NCBI GenBank assembly: GCA_028292265.1
Contig: JAQGMR010000006.1
Span: 124,001-188,000, forward strand
Reading direction: 5' to 3'
Length of the DNA stretch: 64,000 nt
Source: Herminiimonas sp.
GTDB taxonomy: Bacteria > Pseudomonadota > Gammaproteobacteria > Burkholderiales > Burkholderiaceae_D
Shown: positions 1 through 9,221 of the stretch, one piece after another
Numbering within the stretch: position 1 is the stretch's first letter
Layout: every line of letters starts with the position of its first letter
Notes under the pieces: generated by a model
Database searches by the model: none
Told to the model about the DNA's origin: nothing
What the model saw: the letters and a program-made list of their open reading frames with translations, nothing else
Translations under genes and position numbers: made by a program

Positions 1-1059
1 ATCGAACAGCAACCTTGACGAGACTTTGGAGCTGTCCCTGCGCAAGGACTTGCGAATGACCCAGTCCTTGACCAGATAACGCGTGTTGGCAAAATGCGGG
101 TTTAGATGCAAACCGGACCGCAGCAGCTTTTGAAGCGGGGAGCGATAGACTGTCAATCTGGCGAAATCCCGCTGTGCTCCCAACAGGCGATATTTGTATT
201 CATATTGCCCCCACAGAAAGTGGTATTCCTTGCCGCCGCGCGCGATGCATTCGCATATGCCGAGGTAGCAGCAAAGCGTCCCAAGCCCGTATCGATCAAA
301 TTGAGAATCATGCGAAAGCAGGTGCAGGAAAAAATTGCTGCCAAATTGAAAATTGACAGCTCCAGCAACGATCTGGTCATCTATCTTTATCACCGCAATA
401 AATCCGCATTTTTCGAGAAGCCGGCGCATGCAGTCCGCTTCGTTTTCACCAATGTCAGCAGACTGATTCCGCTTCTCGATCCGCGCCCTGTTAAGAGAAA
501 GAAGAGTGTCGAGTACTGCGGCATCCACGCGTCCTGCCGGAATGACTTCGAACTGAAAGGACGGGTGATCCTTCCGAATTTTGCTGCCGTACCGTTTTAG
601 CGAGTTGCGTGTAGATTTTCCTAAAGCGGCAAAGTATTCTTTTTCAGTTTCGGGCAAGGACAGAACGATATCGCTGGTCCACAAGATAGCGCTATATGAA
701 CAGGAGAGTGATTGGAAGTGCGGGCTGATGGCGGGAAATAATACGCGGCGGGCAGAGGGGTTTTCCTGAAAGACGAACTCTACGAACTGCTCGATCTCCT
801 CTTTTTCCAGCGCGATCTGCTCGTTGAGCACAATGACGTCCGGTCCTTCAACATGGAACAGGAGCGCTGTCAAAACGGCATTTCCATTCGAGGCCGTGTA
901 CTGTCTCGCAGCTTGGGGAATCCGTCCAAATATGCTCAAGAACTGTGGCGACGCATACATATGCTGAAAGCGTCCGTCCATGTAGCGTTGTATGGCCGCA
1001 CCGCGCTGTCGATCGGAAAGGTTTTGCAGTGCCACTTCGCTGCGGTTAATCGTCACCAT
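1..1059 (-). CDS. CelD/FemAB-like GNAT acetyltransferase (3' end off window)
   Basis: The reading frame is open from an ATG at 1059 to the window edge, giving 353 residues without a stop. The region around residues 141-165 (GKSTRNSLKRYGSKIRK) and the C-terminal stretch at 275-290 (GGKEYHFLWGQYEYKYRL) resemble the PF13480 acetyltransferase fold (CelD/BcsL, FemAB-like) common in exopolysaccharide loci. No signal peptide is seen, so a cytoplasmic protein modifying a sugar or lipid-linked precursor is likely. It is transcribed away from the glycosyltransferase at 1498, with a 438-base intergenic region. The start is tentative because no strong ribosome-binding site precedes it. The family assignment is by pattern only; the substrate is unknown. 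Confidence 0.75.
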   Translation of the reverse strand, partial: MVTINRSEVALQNLSDRQRGAAIQRYMDGRFQHMYASPQFLSIFGRIPQAARQYTASNGNAVLTALLFHVEGPDVIVLNEQIALEKEEIEQFVEFVFQENPSARRVLFPAISPHFQSLSCSYSAILWTSDIVLSLPETEKEYFAALGKSTRNSLKRYGSKIRKDHPSFQFEVIPAGRVDAAVLDTLLSLNRARIEKRNQSADIGENEADCMRRLLEKCGFIAVIKIDDQIVAGAVNFQFGSNFFLHLLSHDSQFDRYGLGTLCCYLGICECIARGGKEYHFLWGQYEYKYRLLGAQRDFARLTVYRSPLQKLLRSGLHLNPHFANTRYLVKDWVIRKSLRRDSSKVSSRLLFD

Positions 1060-1497
1060 GAGTCGGCGGTCCCTAGTTTTGGTCCCGGCAGATGTCGAAT
1101 AAACAATGCCGCGACTTAGCTTACGATGAACTCACGCGCCCGTAGTTCCCTGAGCAGTCAATCCGTTCGAGCATCGGGCCTTGTGAATTAGGACAGCACC
1201 AACGGCCACGTTTGAAACCTCTGCACCCATACAAAAGAAATTGTAACGCATGAAATTTACTCTCGGGGCGAGGAAGGTTTCCTGCACAGTGACAGTAACG
1301 ATCTTGAATGCGATCGTCTCGTTATGACGCCCCCTTCACCACGCGCGTATTAAAGATTCTGGCGTGGGAATCTGCGTCTTTCTGCGACGTAGAGTTTCAT
1401 CGACAGGAACGTGTTTTGGTATGTCCGCGGTCAACACGAGCCTGCTTGCAAGGCAGAGCATGACCCTATTGATTGACGCAAAATTTGTGGCCTTGCC
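1060..1497. other. Divergent intergenic region
   Basis: Separates the leftward acetyltransferase from the rightward glycosyltransferase. No convincing coding frame, RNA or clear sigma-70 promoter is visible, but promoters for both genes should lie here. Confidence 0.5.
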
Positions 1498-2631
1498 ATG
1501 AACAAGATTGTATTGGTAACGAATGAACCGCCGCCGTATCGCGTCCCCGTATTTGATCGAATCGCCAAGTCGGAAGGCGCGCGCTTTCACGTCGTTTTTT
1601 GTTGCAGAAGGGAGCCGAACCGGCAATGGAACCTACCCGCCTTCGAGTTCCGCCACACCTTTCTGAAAGAGCGGATATTTACCCGTAACGGACGGTACAT
1701 CCACAATAATCCCGACATCATCCCCGCACTGCGGCGGTTGAAGCCAGACGTCGTGATCAACGACGGCATGAATCCAACGCATATCTATGCGTTCCTCTAT
1801 GCTGCCGTCCGGGGCATCCCGCACGTTCCCCTGACGGATGGCACGGACGTGTCGGAAGCGTCGTTCGGGTTTCTGCATGTTGGGGTTCGCAAAGTGGTAT
1901 ACCGTCGGTCGACGTGCTTCGTCGCGGCAAGCCAGGGTGGGATCCGTCTCTTTGAACGGTATGGAGTTCCCAGGTCGCGGTGCTACCTCTCGCCACTCTG
2001 TGCCGACAACGACGCCTATCGCAACGTAGGGCACTCCACAAACAGGCCGTACGACCTGGTGTTCACGGGGCGCATGGTGGACGCGAAAAATCCTAGTTTC
2101 GCTCTTCAGGTAGCAAGCGGTGTATCGCGCCGCCTTGGACGGCGAACGAAGATTCTTTTTATCGGGTCAGGGCCACTCGATGACGCATTGAGAGCGCAGG
2201 CAGCCGAACTAGGCGACGATGTCGAAGCTACGTTCGCCGGGTTCGCAAGGCAGGAAGAACTTCCAGCGCTCTATGCGTCTGGGAAGGTATTTCTTTTCCC
2301 GACGGCCGCAGATGTGTGGGGTGTGGTCGCCAACGAAGCGTGTGCGGCCGGCTTGCCGGTGATCGTCTCGCCGTTTGCCGGCGCGGCGGGCGAACTGGTG
2401 GTAGACGGAGTCAATGGATATGTCCTGAACCTCGACGTGCAGTCCTGGGCGGACCACGCGGCGGCGCTGCTTGGGGATGGAGGGCTTTGGCACCGATTTT
2501 CAGATGCCAGTCTACGTAGCGTGTCGCCCTATTCGTTTGACAACGCGGCAGCAGGCATCCTGGATGCGGCGAACAAGGCTGTCGAAATAAGTCGAAATGG
2601 TGCCGCTTCGAATCTGCCGCTGGCACCCTGA
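1498..2631 (+). CDS. Glycosyltransferase family 4
   Basis: This 377-residue protein begins with the usual GT4 N-terminus (KIVLVTNEPPPYRVPVF), in which a beta strand leads into a PPYRVP loop. The C-terminal Rossmann domain carries GRMVDAKNP near 191-199 and DVWGVVANEACAAGLPVI from 272. The last is a variant of the E-x7-E sugar-nucleotide motif, with Asp272 in place of the first Glu and Glu280 as the second. It should transfer a sugar from a nucleotide donor to a growing glycan on the cytoplasmic face of the membrane. The ATG has a poor ribosome-binding site but matches the family start. Its neighbours suggest polysaccharide synthesis. Donor and acceptor cannot be told. Confidence 0.9.
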   Translation: MNKIVLVTNEPPPYRVPVFDRIAKSEGARFHVVFCCRREPNRQWNLPAFEFRHTFLKERIFTRNGRYIHNNPDIIPALRRLKPDVVINDGMNPTHIYAFLYAAVRGIPHVPLTDGTDVSEASFGFLHVGVRKVVYRRSTCFVAASQGGIRLFERYGVPRSRCYLSPLCADNDAYRNVGHSTNRPYDLVFTGRMVDAKNPSFALQVASGVSRRLGRRTKILFIGSGPLDDALRAQAAELGDDVEATFAGFARQEELPALYASGKVFLFPTAADVWGVVANEACAAGLPVIVSPFAGAAGELVVDGVNGYVLNLDVQSWADHAAALLGDGGLWHRFSDASLRSVSPYSFDNAAAGILDAANKAVEISRNGAASNLPLAP

Positions 2632-2977
2632 GAACATCAAGTAGTGTCGGCCCTTGGCTGCCGTGGTCGGCCGCGAGATAAATAATATCCTTTTAACGCT
2701 TTTTATTGCATTCGATAGTGACTTCACTTATCGATATGGTAATGCCTGCTCAACCGGCCAGAATATTTTACGTTTTCTTGAACGTTTATTTGAATACGAT
2801 TTCTGAAGGTCAGGGGATTTGTGGCACTTTTCAGCGCATGCCGGAGAAGTGAAGAGGACGTGGAAGTGAAAGATGCATAAAGCTTATTAAAGCTAAGTTT
2901 TTTTCCAACATATGTATCGAAAAGCCCCGGGCCACGAGCGAACCTATACCGGTGACATAAAGACAGGAAGGTGATGT
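2632..2977. other. AT-rich intergenic region before the PhyH gene
   Basis: Noticeably AT-rich compared with most of the window and without a coding frame. It ends in a good ribosome-binding site (GGAAGGTGATGT) for the gene at 2978. A weak hairpin-like stretch followed by a T run lies near 2880-2908, but the stem is imperfect and is not called a terminator. Confidence 0.45.
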
Positions 2978-3835
2978 ATGGATCAATCTTATTTTGAAAC
3001 GGCTGAGGTAATGGGCGGTCTCTATGGCGATGGGATCATCGCTCGAAAGAGCGCTTTTTCAGTAGAGTTTGTCCGGCGCCTACGTGATGATATTAATCTG
3101 CTCAAGGACGAGGCGAAGGAAGCCGGAAATCTGATTCATCGAGGCCCGAATCGCTACTACACCGAGATCCATCCTGAGCGCCTTAGTGGTTTTGCGGAGA
3201 TCATCTCGCATCCCTGGTTCCAGGGCGTTTGCAACGCAGTTCTTGGGCCGGCTTTCAAGATCATTGAGGTTGGCTTTGATATCGCCGCTCCCGGCGCTGA
3301 AAAACAGCCGTGGCATAGAGACTTTGCATCTCCAGTAGAAACTACGAACGAGAAGCGTCTTACTTCTCTGGCATTCAACATGTCAACGGTTAATGTAGAG
3401 CCAGGAATGGGGCCGTTGGAAATTGCACCCGGAACGCAGTGGGATTATCTGCGTGATGAAGATGCAGATCGAAAGCTCATGTTTCCAAAGGATCATAAGT
3501 GGGATCGGTATGAAAGCCTGGCAGTAAAGAAGTTTCCGCAGATGGGTGATATCAGCGCCAGAACTGCGCTGATGATCCATCGAGGAACTGCGAACGTCTC
3601 CAGCACGCCGAGACCAGTTCTGGTGATCGGTGTTGATGGCCCCTCAGCGAGAAATAGTGAGTGGCATGACTTGCAGGTTACTCGACAGTTCTATGATTCG
3701 TTACCTGCGCCGATTGCCGCTTCATTAGGCGGGCGAATCGTTGATAAGCTTGTGCCGATTGTGCAAGAACATAAAATTGAAGGTCTTTCGCAAAAGCCGG
3801 GAAAAGTGCCGGGCGATGCATTAGCATCAATCTGA
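2978..3835 (+). CDS. Phytanoyl-CoA dioxygenase (PhyH) family protein
   Basis: A 285-residue Fe(II)/2-oxoglutarate dioxygenase-fold protein. The facial triad is visible: His113-x-Asp115 in QPWHRDFASP and a distal His201 in MIHRGTANVSS, followed by Arg212, which likely binds 2-oxoglutarate. PhyH proteins hydroxylate diverse small molecules including lipids, sugars and secondary metabolites. The substrate here is unknown, but the neighbouring genes hint at a glycan or lipid modification. It has a strong ribosome-binding site, moderate GC content and an AT-rich leader, consistent with horizontal acquisition. Its 3' end overlaps the convergent gene at 3827 by 9 bases. Confidence 0.85.
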   Translation: MDQSYFETAEVMGGLYGDGIIARKSAFSVEFVRRLRDDINLLKDEAKEAGNLIHRGPNRYYTEIHPERLSGFAEIISHPWFQGVCNAVLGPAFKIIEVGFDIAAPGAEKQPWHRDFASPVETTNEKRLTSLAFNMSTVNVEPGMGPLEIAPGTQWDYLRDEDADRKLMFPKDHKWDRYESLAVKKFPQMGDISARTALMIHRGTANVSSTPRPVLVIGVDGPSARNSEWHDLQVTRQFYDSLPAPIAASLGGRIVDKLVPIVQEHKIEGLSQKPGKVPGDALASI

Positions 3836-4216
3836 TTCGCCCGATTCCCGCAGCCATTTTGCCCCACGAGATACATCGTCATAGAAAACCCGATGGTGCA
3901 GGCCGAAAAACGTCTGCCTTGCCAGGAAGGCCGTGGCGGAATCCGACACGACCAATGCGAGCCGAAGTTCACGCGCTTGCAATTGAGCGTTCAGTTTTGT
4001 TTGCAGCCCACGCCCTGCCTCGGTCGGGGAATGTGCGTAGCGAAGATCAAACAAGATGTTCTTGAAACCCGTAGCATCAACGTACCGGAGTACAAGATCG
4101 TGACGGCGACGAACGATCTCTTCTGAGATGTGGCATTCGACACGGACGAAAATAACGCCACCAATAACCTCGACACGCAACTGGTCTGCCAGGTTTTCCA
4201 AACTAATTGCTCCCAA
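3827..4216 (-). CDS. Hypothetical protein, STAS/SpoIIAA-like fold possible
   Basis: A protein of up to 129 residues, convergent with and slightly overlapping the PhyH gene. The alternating strand and helix pattern (VIFVRVECHI, NILFDLRYAH, LRLALVVSD, then FYDDVSRGAKWL at the end) resembles SpoIIAA-like/STAS proteins (PF11964 type). No signal peptide or membrane segment is present. The longest frame begins at a TTG without a clear ribosome-binding site, so a later start is possible. Function unknown; the fold proposal is inference from pattern. Confidence 0.55.
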   Translation of the reverse strand: MGAISLENLADQLRVEVIGGVIFVRVECHISEEIVRRRHDLVLRYVDATGFKNILFDLRYAHSPTEAGRGLQTKLNAQLQARELRLALVVSDSATAFLARQTFFGLHHRVFYDDVSRGAKWLRESGESD

Positions 4217-4397
4217 AAATGGATCAGTATGGGTATGGCGCGGGGCTCTCGTCTGCTGGAAGCGCGGTGGCTGCTTTCAAACACTCTGCACAGGGTTACC
4301 GGGCGGCCCCTGGTTGCACAATACTCCCTTGTTGCCCGAACGGTGTAATGAACAAGGGTCGGTTCGTGACGGTGAGATGTGTCTCACCTGCTGCACC

Positions 4398-5459
4398 CTA
4401 TGCTGTGCGGGCACCGAAAACGCGCGTAAAGCTTACGGACGTGTACGCCATGCCAAGCTTGTACGCAGTGATAAGAAAACAGGTGACAGCAACGGGCGTT
4501 AAGAACCAGTACAGCGCATATGGAACATGTGGTGCAAGCTGCTTGTACAACACAAACGACACCATGAGCAAAGGCGCATGTAAAAGAAAGATGAAGAAGC
4601 TGTACCTGGATTTCCTCGCAAGCCAATAGCCTGCCTTTGTATCAGAGAACAGTGCTGACGCGGGCCAAAGCAGTATCGGGGCAACAAACCGTATATAAGT
4701 CGTATTAGTCGCTTTGAAATAAATTACCGAAACACATAACGCAAGAAACAACACTAAACATAGACCTGCATACCTGTCCAGTCGCTTGATATTCCAGTTT
4801 TGCACCGCGGCCATGCCGCCGATATAAAACATGATCGGCATCTCGTTTCTCACGATAAGGAAGCCGTCGATGTTGAACCAGAACACAGGCACGACCAACA
4901 CCAAGCCGGCAAACGGTGAACGTCTTAACACTAATCCGAATAACGGCGCGAGAATCATCAGAATAAACAGATCTCGAACAAAGTTAAGGGGATAGTTTAC
5001 CGGGGACGTTGTCAGTCCAAACGCAGCGTCAAGCATCGTACCAAGGTTGAAAGGATATAACTGGTACGACATCGGCAGTTTGGCTTCGGCTTGTATTATG
5101 TAAACGAAAAGCGCGAGCAACGAGTTGCAAACAAGAAATGGAATCAGCAAAGTGCGACACTTTTTTAACCAAAGCTTTCTGAAGTCCCGGTCCAGCCCTG
5201 ACCGGAACAGCAAGTAGCCGGAGATACAGGTAAGCATCGGAACGGTGCAACGGAATACCGCGCTTTGGAAAAAAGCCTTAGTGAGATCGAACCACCCAGA
5301 CCCGACGTTTGCGATGTTCACGTAGGTAGGGGTGTGCAAGACCACAATTCCAAAAATCATTACAAACCTGAGAATGCTTATACGATTTTTTACGTCAGGG
5401 TCGATATAGGAGTTAATCATTAAGAAGCGCTTAGGCGATCCCGCTATGGCGATTTTCAC
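4398..5459 (-). CDS. Acyltransferase 3 family membrane protein
   Basis: A polytopic protein of 353 residues with about ten hydrophobic segments. Near the N-terminus ISILRFVMIFGIVVLH contains the R-x(n)-H arrangement of the first transmembrane helix typical of the acyltransferase-3 (OafA/ExoZ/NodX) family, which moves acyl groups from cytosolic donors onto O-antigen, exopolysaccharide or other glycans. Length fits the single-domain family. GC content is lower than most of the window. It is preceded by an AT-rich region of about 290 bases. With the glycosyltransferase and CelD-like gene it suggests a surface-polysaccharide locus. A start at residue 14 (MINSYIDPD) is also possible. Confidence 0.85.
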   Translation of the reverse strand: MKIAIAGSPKRFLMINSYIDPDVKNRISILRFVMIFGIVVLHTPTYVNIANVGSGWFDLTKAFFQSAVFRCTVPMLTCISGYLLFRSGLDRDFRKLWLKKCRTLLIPFLVCNSLLALFVYIIQAEAKLPMSYQLYPFNLGTMLDAAFGLTTSPVNYPLNFVRDLFILMILAPLFGLVLRRSPFAGLVLVVPVFWFNIDGFLIVRNEMPIMFYIGGMAAVQNWNIKRLDRYAGLCLVLFLALCVSVIYFKATNTTYIRFVAPILLWPASALFSDTKAGYWLARKSRYSFFIFLLHAPLLMVSFVLYKQLAPHVPYALYWFLTPVAVTCFLITAYKLGMAYTSVSFTRVFGARTA

Positions 5460-5747
5460 GCTTTATCGGATGAGTTGCCAACTGAGCAGTGTTGGAGGAA
5501 GTTACCCAATAGCAATAGCTATGCCAGCGAGAAATATTGATATTTATCAATATGTTGGGCGGGAAGTATGTTTTTACGTGGGAACTGTGTAAGGTTTGCC
5601 GACAGCAGGGAATTGACGGCGAGAGAAGGCGGGCTTGGCGGAATCTATGTTGCCGTTGGCTCGACTACATGGTCGAAATAGGAAAATGCGGGATATTTGG
5701 CAGCAAAACGCGCCGCTGACTTAACTGGGCTAAGTTATCGATTCGCA

Positions 5748-5823
5748 TGGGGTGGCCGACGGGGCTCGAACCCGCGACAACAGGAATCACAATCCTGGAC
5801 TCTACCAACTGAGCTACGGCCAC
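5748..5823 (-). tRNA. tRNA-His (GUG anticodon)
   Basis: On the minus strand the molecule folds as a full cloverleaf: acceptor GTGGCCG/CGGCCAC, D-arm AGCTCAGTTGGTAGAG, anticodon loop around TTGTGAT, and T-arm GCGGGTTCGAGCCCCGT. CCA is encoded at the 3' end. A G lies at position -1 (5824) opposite C73, the tRNA-His identity feature. Confidence 0.97.
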
Positions 5824-5864
5824 CATTGAAACGCTGCCCTGGCGTTGCACCAGAGAAGCCGGCA

Positions 5865-5893
5865 ATTATACAAACATCAGGGCGGGCTGGCAA
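5865..5893 (-). promoter_or_regulatory. Sigma-70 promoter for tRNA-His
   Basis: On the minus strand TTGCCA (-35, 5893-5888) and a perfect TATAAT (-10, 5870-5865) are separated by exactly 17 bases. The predicted start near 5857 lies about 35 bases before the mature tRNA-His. Confidence 0.8.
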
Positions 5894-5915
5894 TTGCGGG
5901 TTTGACCCGTGCCCC

Positions 5916-6278
5916 CTATTTCTGCTCGACTATCGCGTCGACGCGGTCTGGGTAGAAGGCGAGGTAGTTCTTGATCGCAGTGACGGCGGGGAAGGGCGCC
6001 TCGTAGCTCCAGACGGCATTCTTCGAGCGTTCGCCGCCGGCTGGAATGCTGTAGTAGGCGCAGTCGCCCTTGTAGGGACAGTGCGTCGAGTGGCTGGTAC
6101 GGGCAAGCGCCTCCATGTCGACATCATTGCGCGGCAGGTACTGCACCGGAGGATAGGTCGATTCCTGCAACGTCAAGGCATTGCGGGAATCGGCGATGAC
6201 GCGTCCGCCAATGGAAACCATGACGCGCGCCAGATTGCGGGTAATCGTGATCGGGTGGTCAGGACCGGGGGTCTTCAT
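5916..6278 (-). CDS. DUF427 family protein
   Basis: A protein of about 120 residues beginning MKTPGPDHPITI. It shows the hallmark order of DUF427 proteins: RVMVSIGGRVIADS, then YPPVQYLPRNDVDM, then HCPYKGDCAYYSI, then WSYEAPFPAVTAIKNYLAFYPDRVD. These are small single-domain cytoplasmic proteins of unknown biochemical role. I chose the internal ATG at 6278 because the family begins there; an upstream in-frame ATG at 6293 and a longer frame to 6365 exist without strong ribosome-binding sites. It lies just upstream of the tRNA-His promoter on the same strand, apparently alone. Confidence 0.85.
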   Translation of the reverse strand: MKTPGPDHPITITRNLARVMVSIGGRVIADSRNALTLQESTYPPVQYLPRNDVDMEALARTSHSTHCPYKGDCAYYSIPAGGERSKNAVWSYEAPFPAVTAIKNYLAFYPDRVDAIVEQK

Positions 6279-6486
6279 TGGGCCAGCTTGCATAAGTGTT
6301 GTCCGAAATTGAAAGGGTTGCGTGTACAGCGGGCAGTGTCCCATGGCGGCTTGCGGGCGAAACAAAATCGCGGGGCAATGAAGCTAAACTTGAGGCACTG
6401 TTTGCGTCAATATCGCCTGATCAAACAGTAGCGTCAAGCCCGACTCATGATAGGGAGGTACGCCGCGACCGCACGCCTGCACCGCC

Positions 6487-7326
6487 CTAATCCAAATGCG
6501 AAACCGGAACCTCAAGTCGTAGCAGGCGCGAGAAAGCAGTGGCGAGGGCTGTTACGCTTCCGGTAGACAGACTGCGGAGAACACCGGGAGTCGCGCTGCT
6601 TTGCACTAGCCCGTGCTGCTCCAGTACCCGCGCCAATTGCCGCCCTACCGCTTCTCCTGTGTCGATGACCCCTATCGGCAAGCGGGCATGCGCACGTGAC
6701 ACGGACTGGACTAGCGGAAGTACGAAAGGGTAGTGTGTGCAACCCAGCACCACGGTGTCGGCACCTTCCCGCAGCAGCGGCGCAAGGTAACGTTCCAGCA
6801 GCGCGGAAGTCGCACGGGAGCGCAGTTCGCCTTTCTCGATCTGGTCGGCCAGGCCAGTGCAGGCCGCAACGAGAAATCGCACTTTGCCAGTTGCTTCGAG
6901 GTTGCGCTTTGATTCCGCGAATCGCGTACTGCCCAGTGTGCCGGCCGTCGCGAGCACCGCTACGAGGCCATTCGTGGTGTTTGCCGCGGCGGGTTTAAGT
7001 CCAGGCTCCACGCCAACAACAGGCCATCCCGGGTAACGATGGCGAACCGCACTTATCGCTGCCGCGGTAGCCGTGTTGCAGGCAATGACCATCGCCTTTG
7101 CCGGCAAGGCTTTCAGGAAGTCGGCTAGCGCAAGGGTGCGCGCGATGACTTCGGCGTCAGGCTTTTCACCGTAGGGAGCAAACCCGGAGTCGGCGATATA
7201 GACGAGGTGCTCGGAAGGGAGGATTGCGCGCACATGGCGCAGCACCGAAAGGCCCCCGGCGCCGGAGTCAACAATGCCGACGGGAGCGTCGGCATTGTTG
7301 TGTGCCGCGAGCGCAAGGGCGCTCAT
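6487..7326 (-). CDS. murI: Glutamate racemase
   Basis: A 279-residue enzyme that interconverts L- and D-glutamate for peptidoglycan synthesis in the cytoplasm. The N-terminal PVGIVDSGAGGLSVL signature is intact. The two catalytic cysteines are visible in ACNTAT (Cys83) and GCTHYP (Cys196). The start at 7326 is preferred over an upstream in-frame ATG at 7362 because AAGGA lies seven bases before it and the extra 12 residues are not family-like. It sits 75 bases downstream of the fumarase gene on the same strand, so the two are probably co-transcribed. Confidence 0.95.
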   Translation of the reverse strand: MSALALAAHNNADAPVGIVDSGAGGLSVLRHVRAILPSEHLVYIADSGFAPYGEKPDAEVIARTLALADFLKALPAKAMVIACNTATAAAISAVRHRYPGWPVVGVEPGLKPAAANTTNGLVAVLATAGTLGSTRFAESKRNLEATGKVRFLVAACTGLADQIEKGELRSRATSALLERYLAPLLREGADTVVLGCTHYPFVLPLVQSVSRAHARLPIGVIDTGEAVGRQLARVLEQHGLVQSSATPGVLRSLSTGSVTALATAFSRLLRLEVPVSHLD

Positions 7327-7401
7327 CCGGTCCTTGGCGGGTATATCATTCCAGGCCGGCACCCCATGTTTGGAGAGAGCTCCCCATGCTGTATGACACG
7401 C

Positions 7402-8946
7402 TCATGCAACTGTCACGGGTATCTGTCCGAGCTTGCCGCTCGAAGTGATATTTTGCTGCCATTCCTTCGGACCGGTTTCGTGCACTGCCACACCCTTAGA
7501 ATCCACAGCTACCGTAACCGGCATGTCCTTGACATCGAACTCATAGATGGCTTCCATGCCCATGTCTTCAAAGCCAAGCACTTTCGCGCCCTTGATGGCC
7601 TTCGAGACTAGATAAGCCGCGCCACCGACCGCCATGAGATAGGCCGACTTGTGCTTCTTGATTGATTCAATCGCAACCGGGCCGCGCTCCGCCTTGCCGA
7701 TCATGCCGATCAAGCCGGTTTGCTCCAGCATCATGTCGGTGAACTTGTCCATGCGAGTCGAAGTGGTGGGGCCTGCAGGACCGACGACTTCATCGCGCAC
7801 CGGGTCGACCGGGCCGACGTAATAAATCACGCGATTGGTAAAGTCCACGGGCAACTTCTCGCCACGTGCGAGCATTTCCTGGATGCGCTTGTGGGCGGCA
7901 TCGCGGCCGGTCAGCATCTTGCCATTCAGGAGCAGCGTTTGGCCTGGCTTCCAGCTTGCGACTTCTTCCTTCGTCAGGGTGTTCAGGTCCACGCGGCGCG
8001 ATTTCTCTGTGTCGGGCGTCCAGTGCACTTCCGGCCACTCGGACAATGAAGGCGGCTCGAGGTAGGCCGGGCCAGAACCGTCGAGCACGAAATGCGCATG
8101 GCGGGTCGCTGCGCAGTTCGGAATCATCGCTACCGGCTTGGATGCGGCGTGCGTCGGATACATGGCAATCTTCACGTCCAGCACGGTGGTAAGGCCGCCC
8201 AAGCCCTGCGCGCCGATGCCCAGCGCGTTCACCTTCTGGAACAGTTCAATGCGCAATTCCTCGGTCTTGTTCTGTGGCCCACGCTTGAGAAGGTCGTACA
8301 TGTCGATGTCGCCCATCAGCGATTCCTTCGCCATCAACATGGCCTTCTCAGCGGTGCCGCCGATGCCGATGCCAAGCATGCCGGGAGGGCACCATCCGGC
8401 GCCCATTGCCGGCACTGTTTTGAGGACCCAGTCGACGATGGAATCGGACGGGTTGAGCATGGCAAATTTTGATTTGTTTTCCGAGCCGCCACCCTTGGCA
8501 GCGATCTGGATATCAACCGTATTGCCCGGCACAACTTCCATATGCACGACAGCCGGCGTGTTGTCCTTCGTGTTCTTGCGGTCGAACTGCGGGTCGGCCA
8601 CGATTGAGGCGCGCAGCACGTTGTCTGGATCGTTGTAGCCGCGGCGCACGCCTTCGTTGACAGCATCGGCGACGGAGCCCTTGAAGCCTTCGAACTTCAC
8701 GTCCATGCCGATCTTCATGAAGACGTTCACGATCCCGGTGTCCTGGCACAGCGGTCGACGACCTTCGGCGCACATGCGCGAGTTGGTCAGGATCTGCGCG
8801 ATAGCGTCCTTGGCCGCCGGGCTTTGCTCAGCTTCGTAAGCGCGTGCGAGGTGCTGGATGAAGTCAACCGGATGGTAATAGCTGATGTACTGCAGGGCGG
8901 CGGCGACGGATTCGATCAGGTCGTCTTGCTTGATGAGGGTGGTCAT
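7402..8946 (-). CDS. fumA: Fumarate hydratase, class I (iron-sulfur)
   Basis: A 514-residue class I fumarase converting fumarate to malate in the TCA cycle. The three cysteines expected to hold the oxygen-sensitive [4Fe-4S] cluster are visible: Cys67 (RPLCQDTG), Cys186 (GAGWCPPGM) and Cys278 (IPNCAATRHAHF). The C-terminal domain contains GPTTSTRMDKF and the GGAAYL segment of the family. The order with murI is compact. The divergent acs gene starts about 275 bases away. The exact paralogue name (fumA versus fumB) is arbitrary in this group. Confidence 0.93.
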   Translation of the reverse strand: MTTLIKQDDLIESVAAALQYISYYHPVDFIQHLARAYEAEQSPAAKDAIAQILTNSRMCAEGRRPLCQDTGIVNVFMKIGMDVKFEGFKGSVADAVNEGVRRGYNDPDNVLRASIVADPQFDRKNTKDNTPAVVHMEVVPGNTVDIQIAAKGGGSENKSKFAMLNPSDSIVDWVLKTVPAMGAGWCPPGMLGIGIGGTAEKAMLMAKESLMGDIDMYDLLKRGPQNKTEELRIELFQKVNALGIGAQGLGGLTTVLDVKIAMYPTHAASKPVAMIPNCAATRHAHFVLDGSGPAYLEPPSLSEWPEVHWTPDTEKSRRVDLNTLTKEEVASWKPGQTLLLNGKMLTGRDAAHKRIQEMLARGEKLPVDFTNRVIYYVGPVDPVRDEVVGPAGPTTSTRMDKFTDMMLEQTGLIGMIGKAERGPVAIESIKKHKSAYLMAVGGAAYLVSKAIKGAKVLGFEDMGMEAIYEFDVKDMPVTVAVDSKGVAVHETGPKEWQQNITSSGKLGQIPVTVA

Positions 8947-9221
8947 GTTGAGCGCAAATCCTTGAAGTTGCTGATAAGCGGCGGCCGCTGCTGCTGACGA
9001 CCGGCGTCGGTGGCACGCATTTTACACGGCGAACAAAGGACATGTGACCGCGGACGCCCACGAGCCCCGGGACTGTTTAAGCATTCAAGGCATCTACATC
9101 AAGGCGTTGGCGAACTATTCCTGTAAAAGATCGCATAATGCTTTTCCGGCAATGTAAGGCGTCAGTAAGACAAAAGCCCTATCGTCGACCCCAGTTTCAT
9201 TACCCCGCGCAGGAGACCGCC

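Noticed and set aside
106-600. 164-codon plus-strand frame at the left edge
   Set aside because: Antisense to the CelD-like acetyltransferase frame, which is open for 353 codons with family motifs.
2880-2908. Possible terminator before the PhyH gene
   Set aside because: The stem AGCTT/AAGCT is short and interrupted; T run alone is not sufficient.
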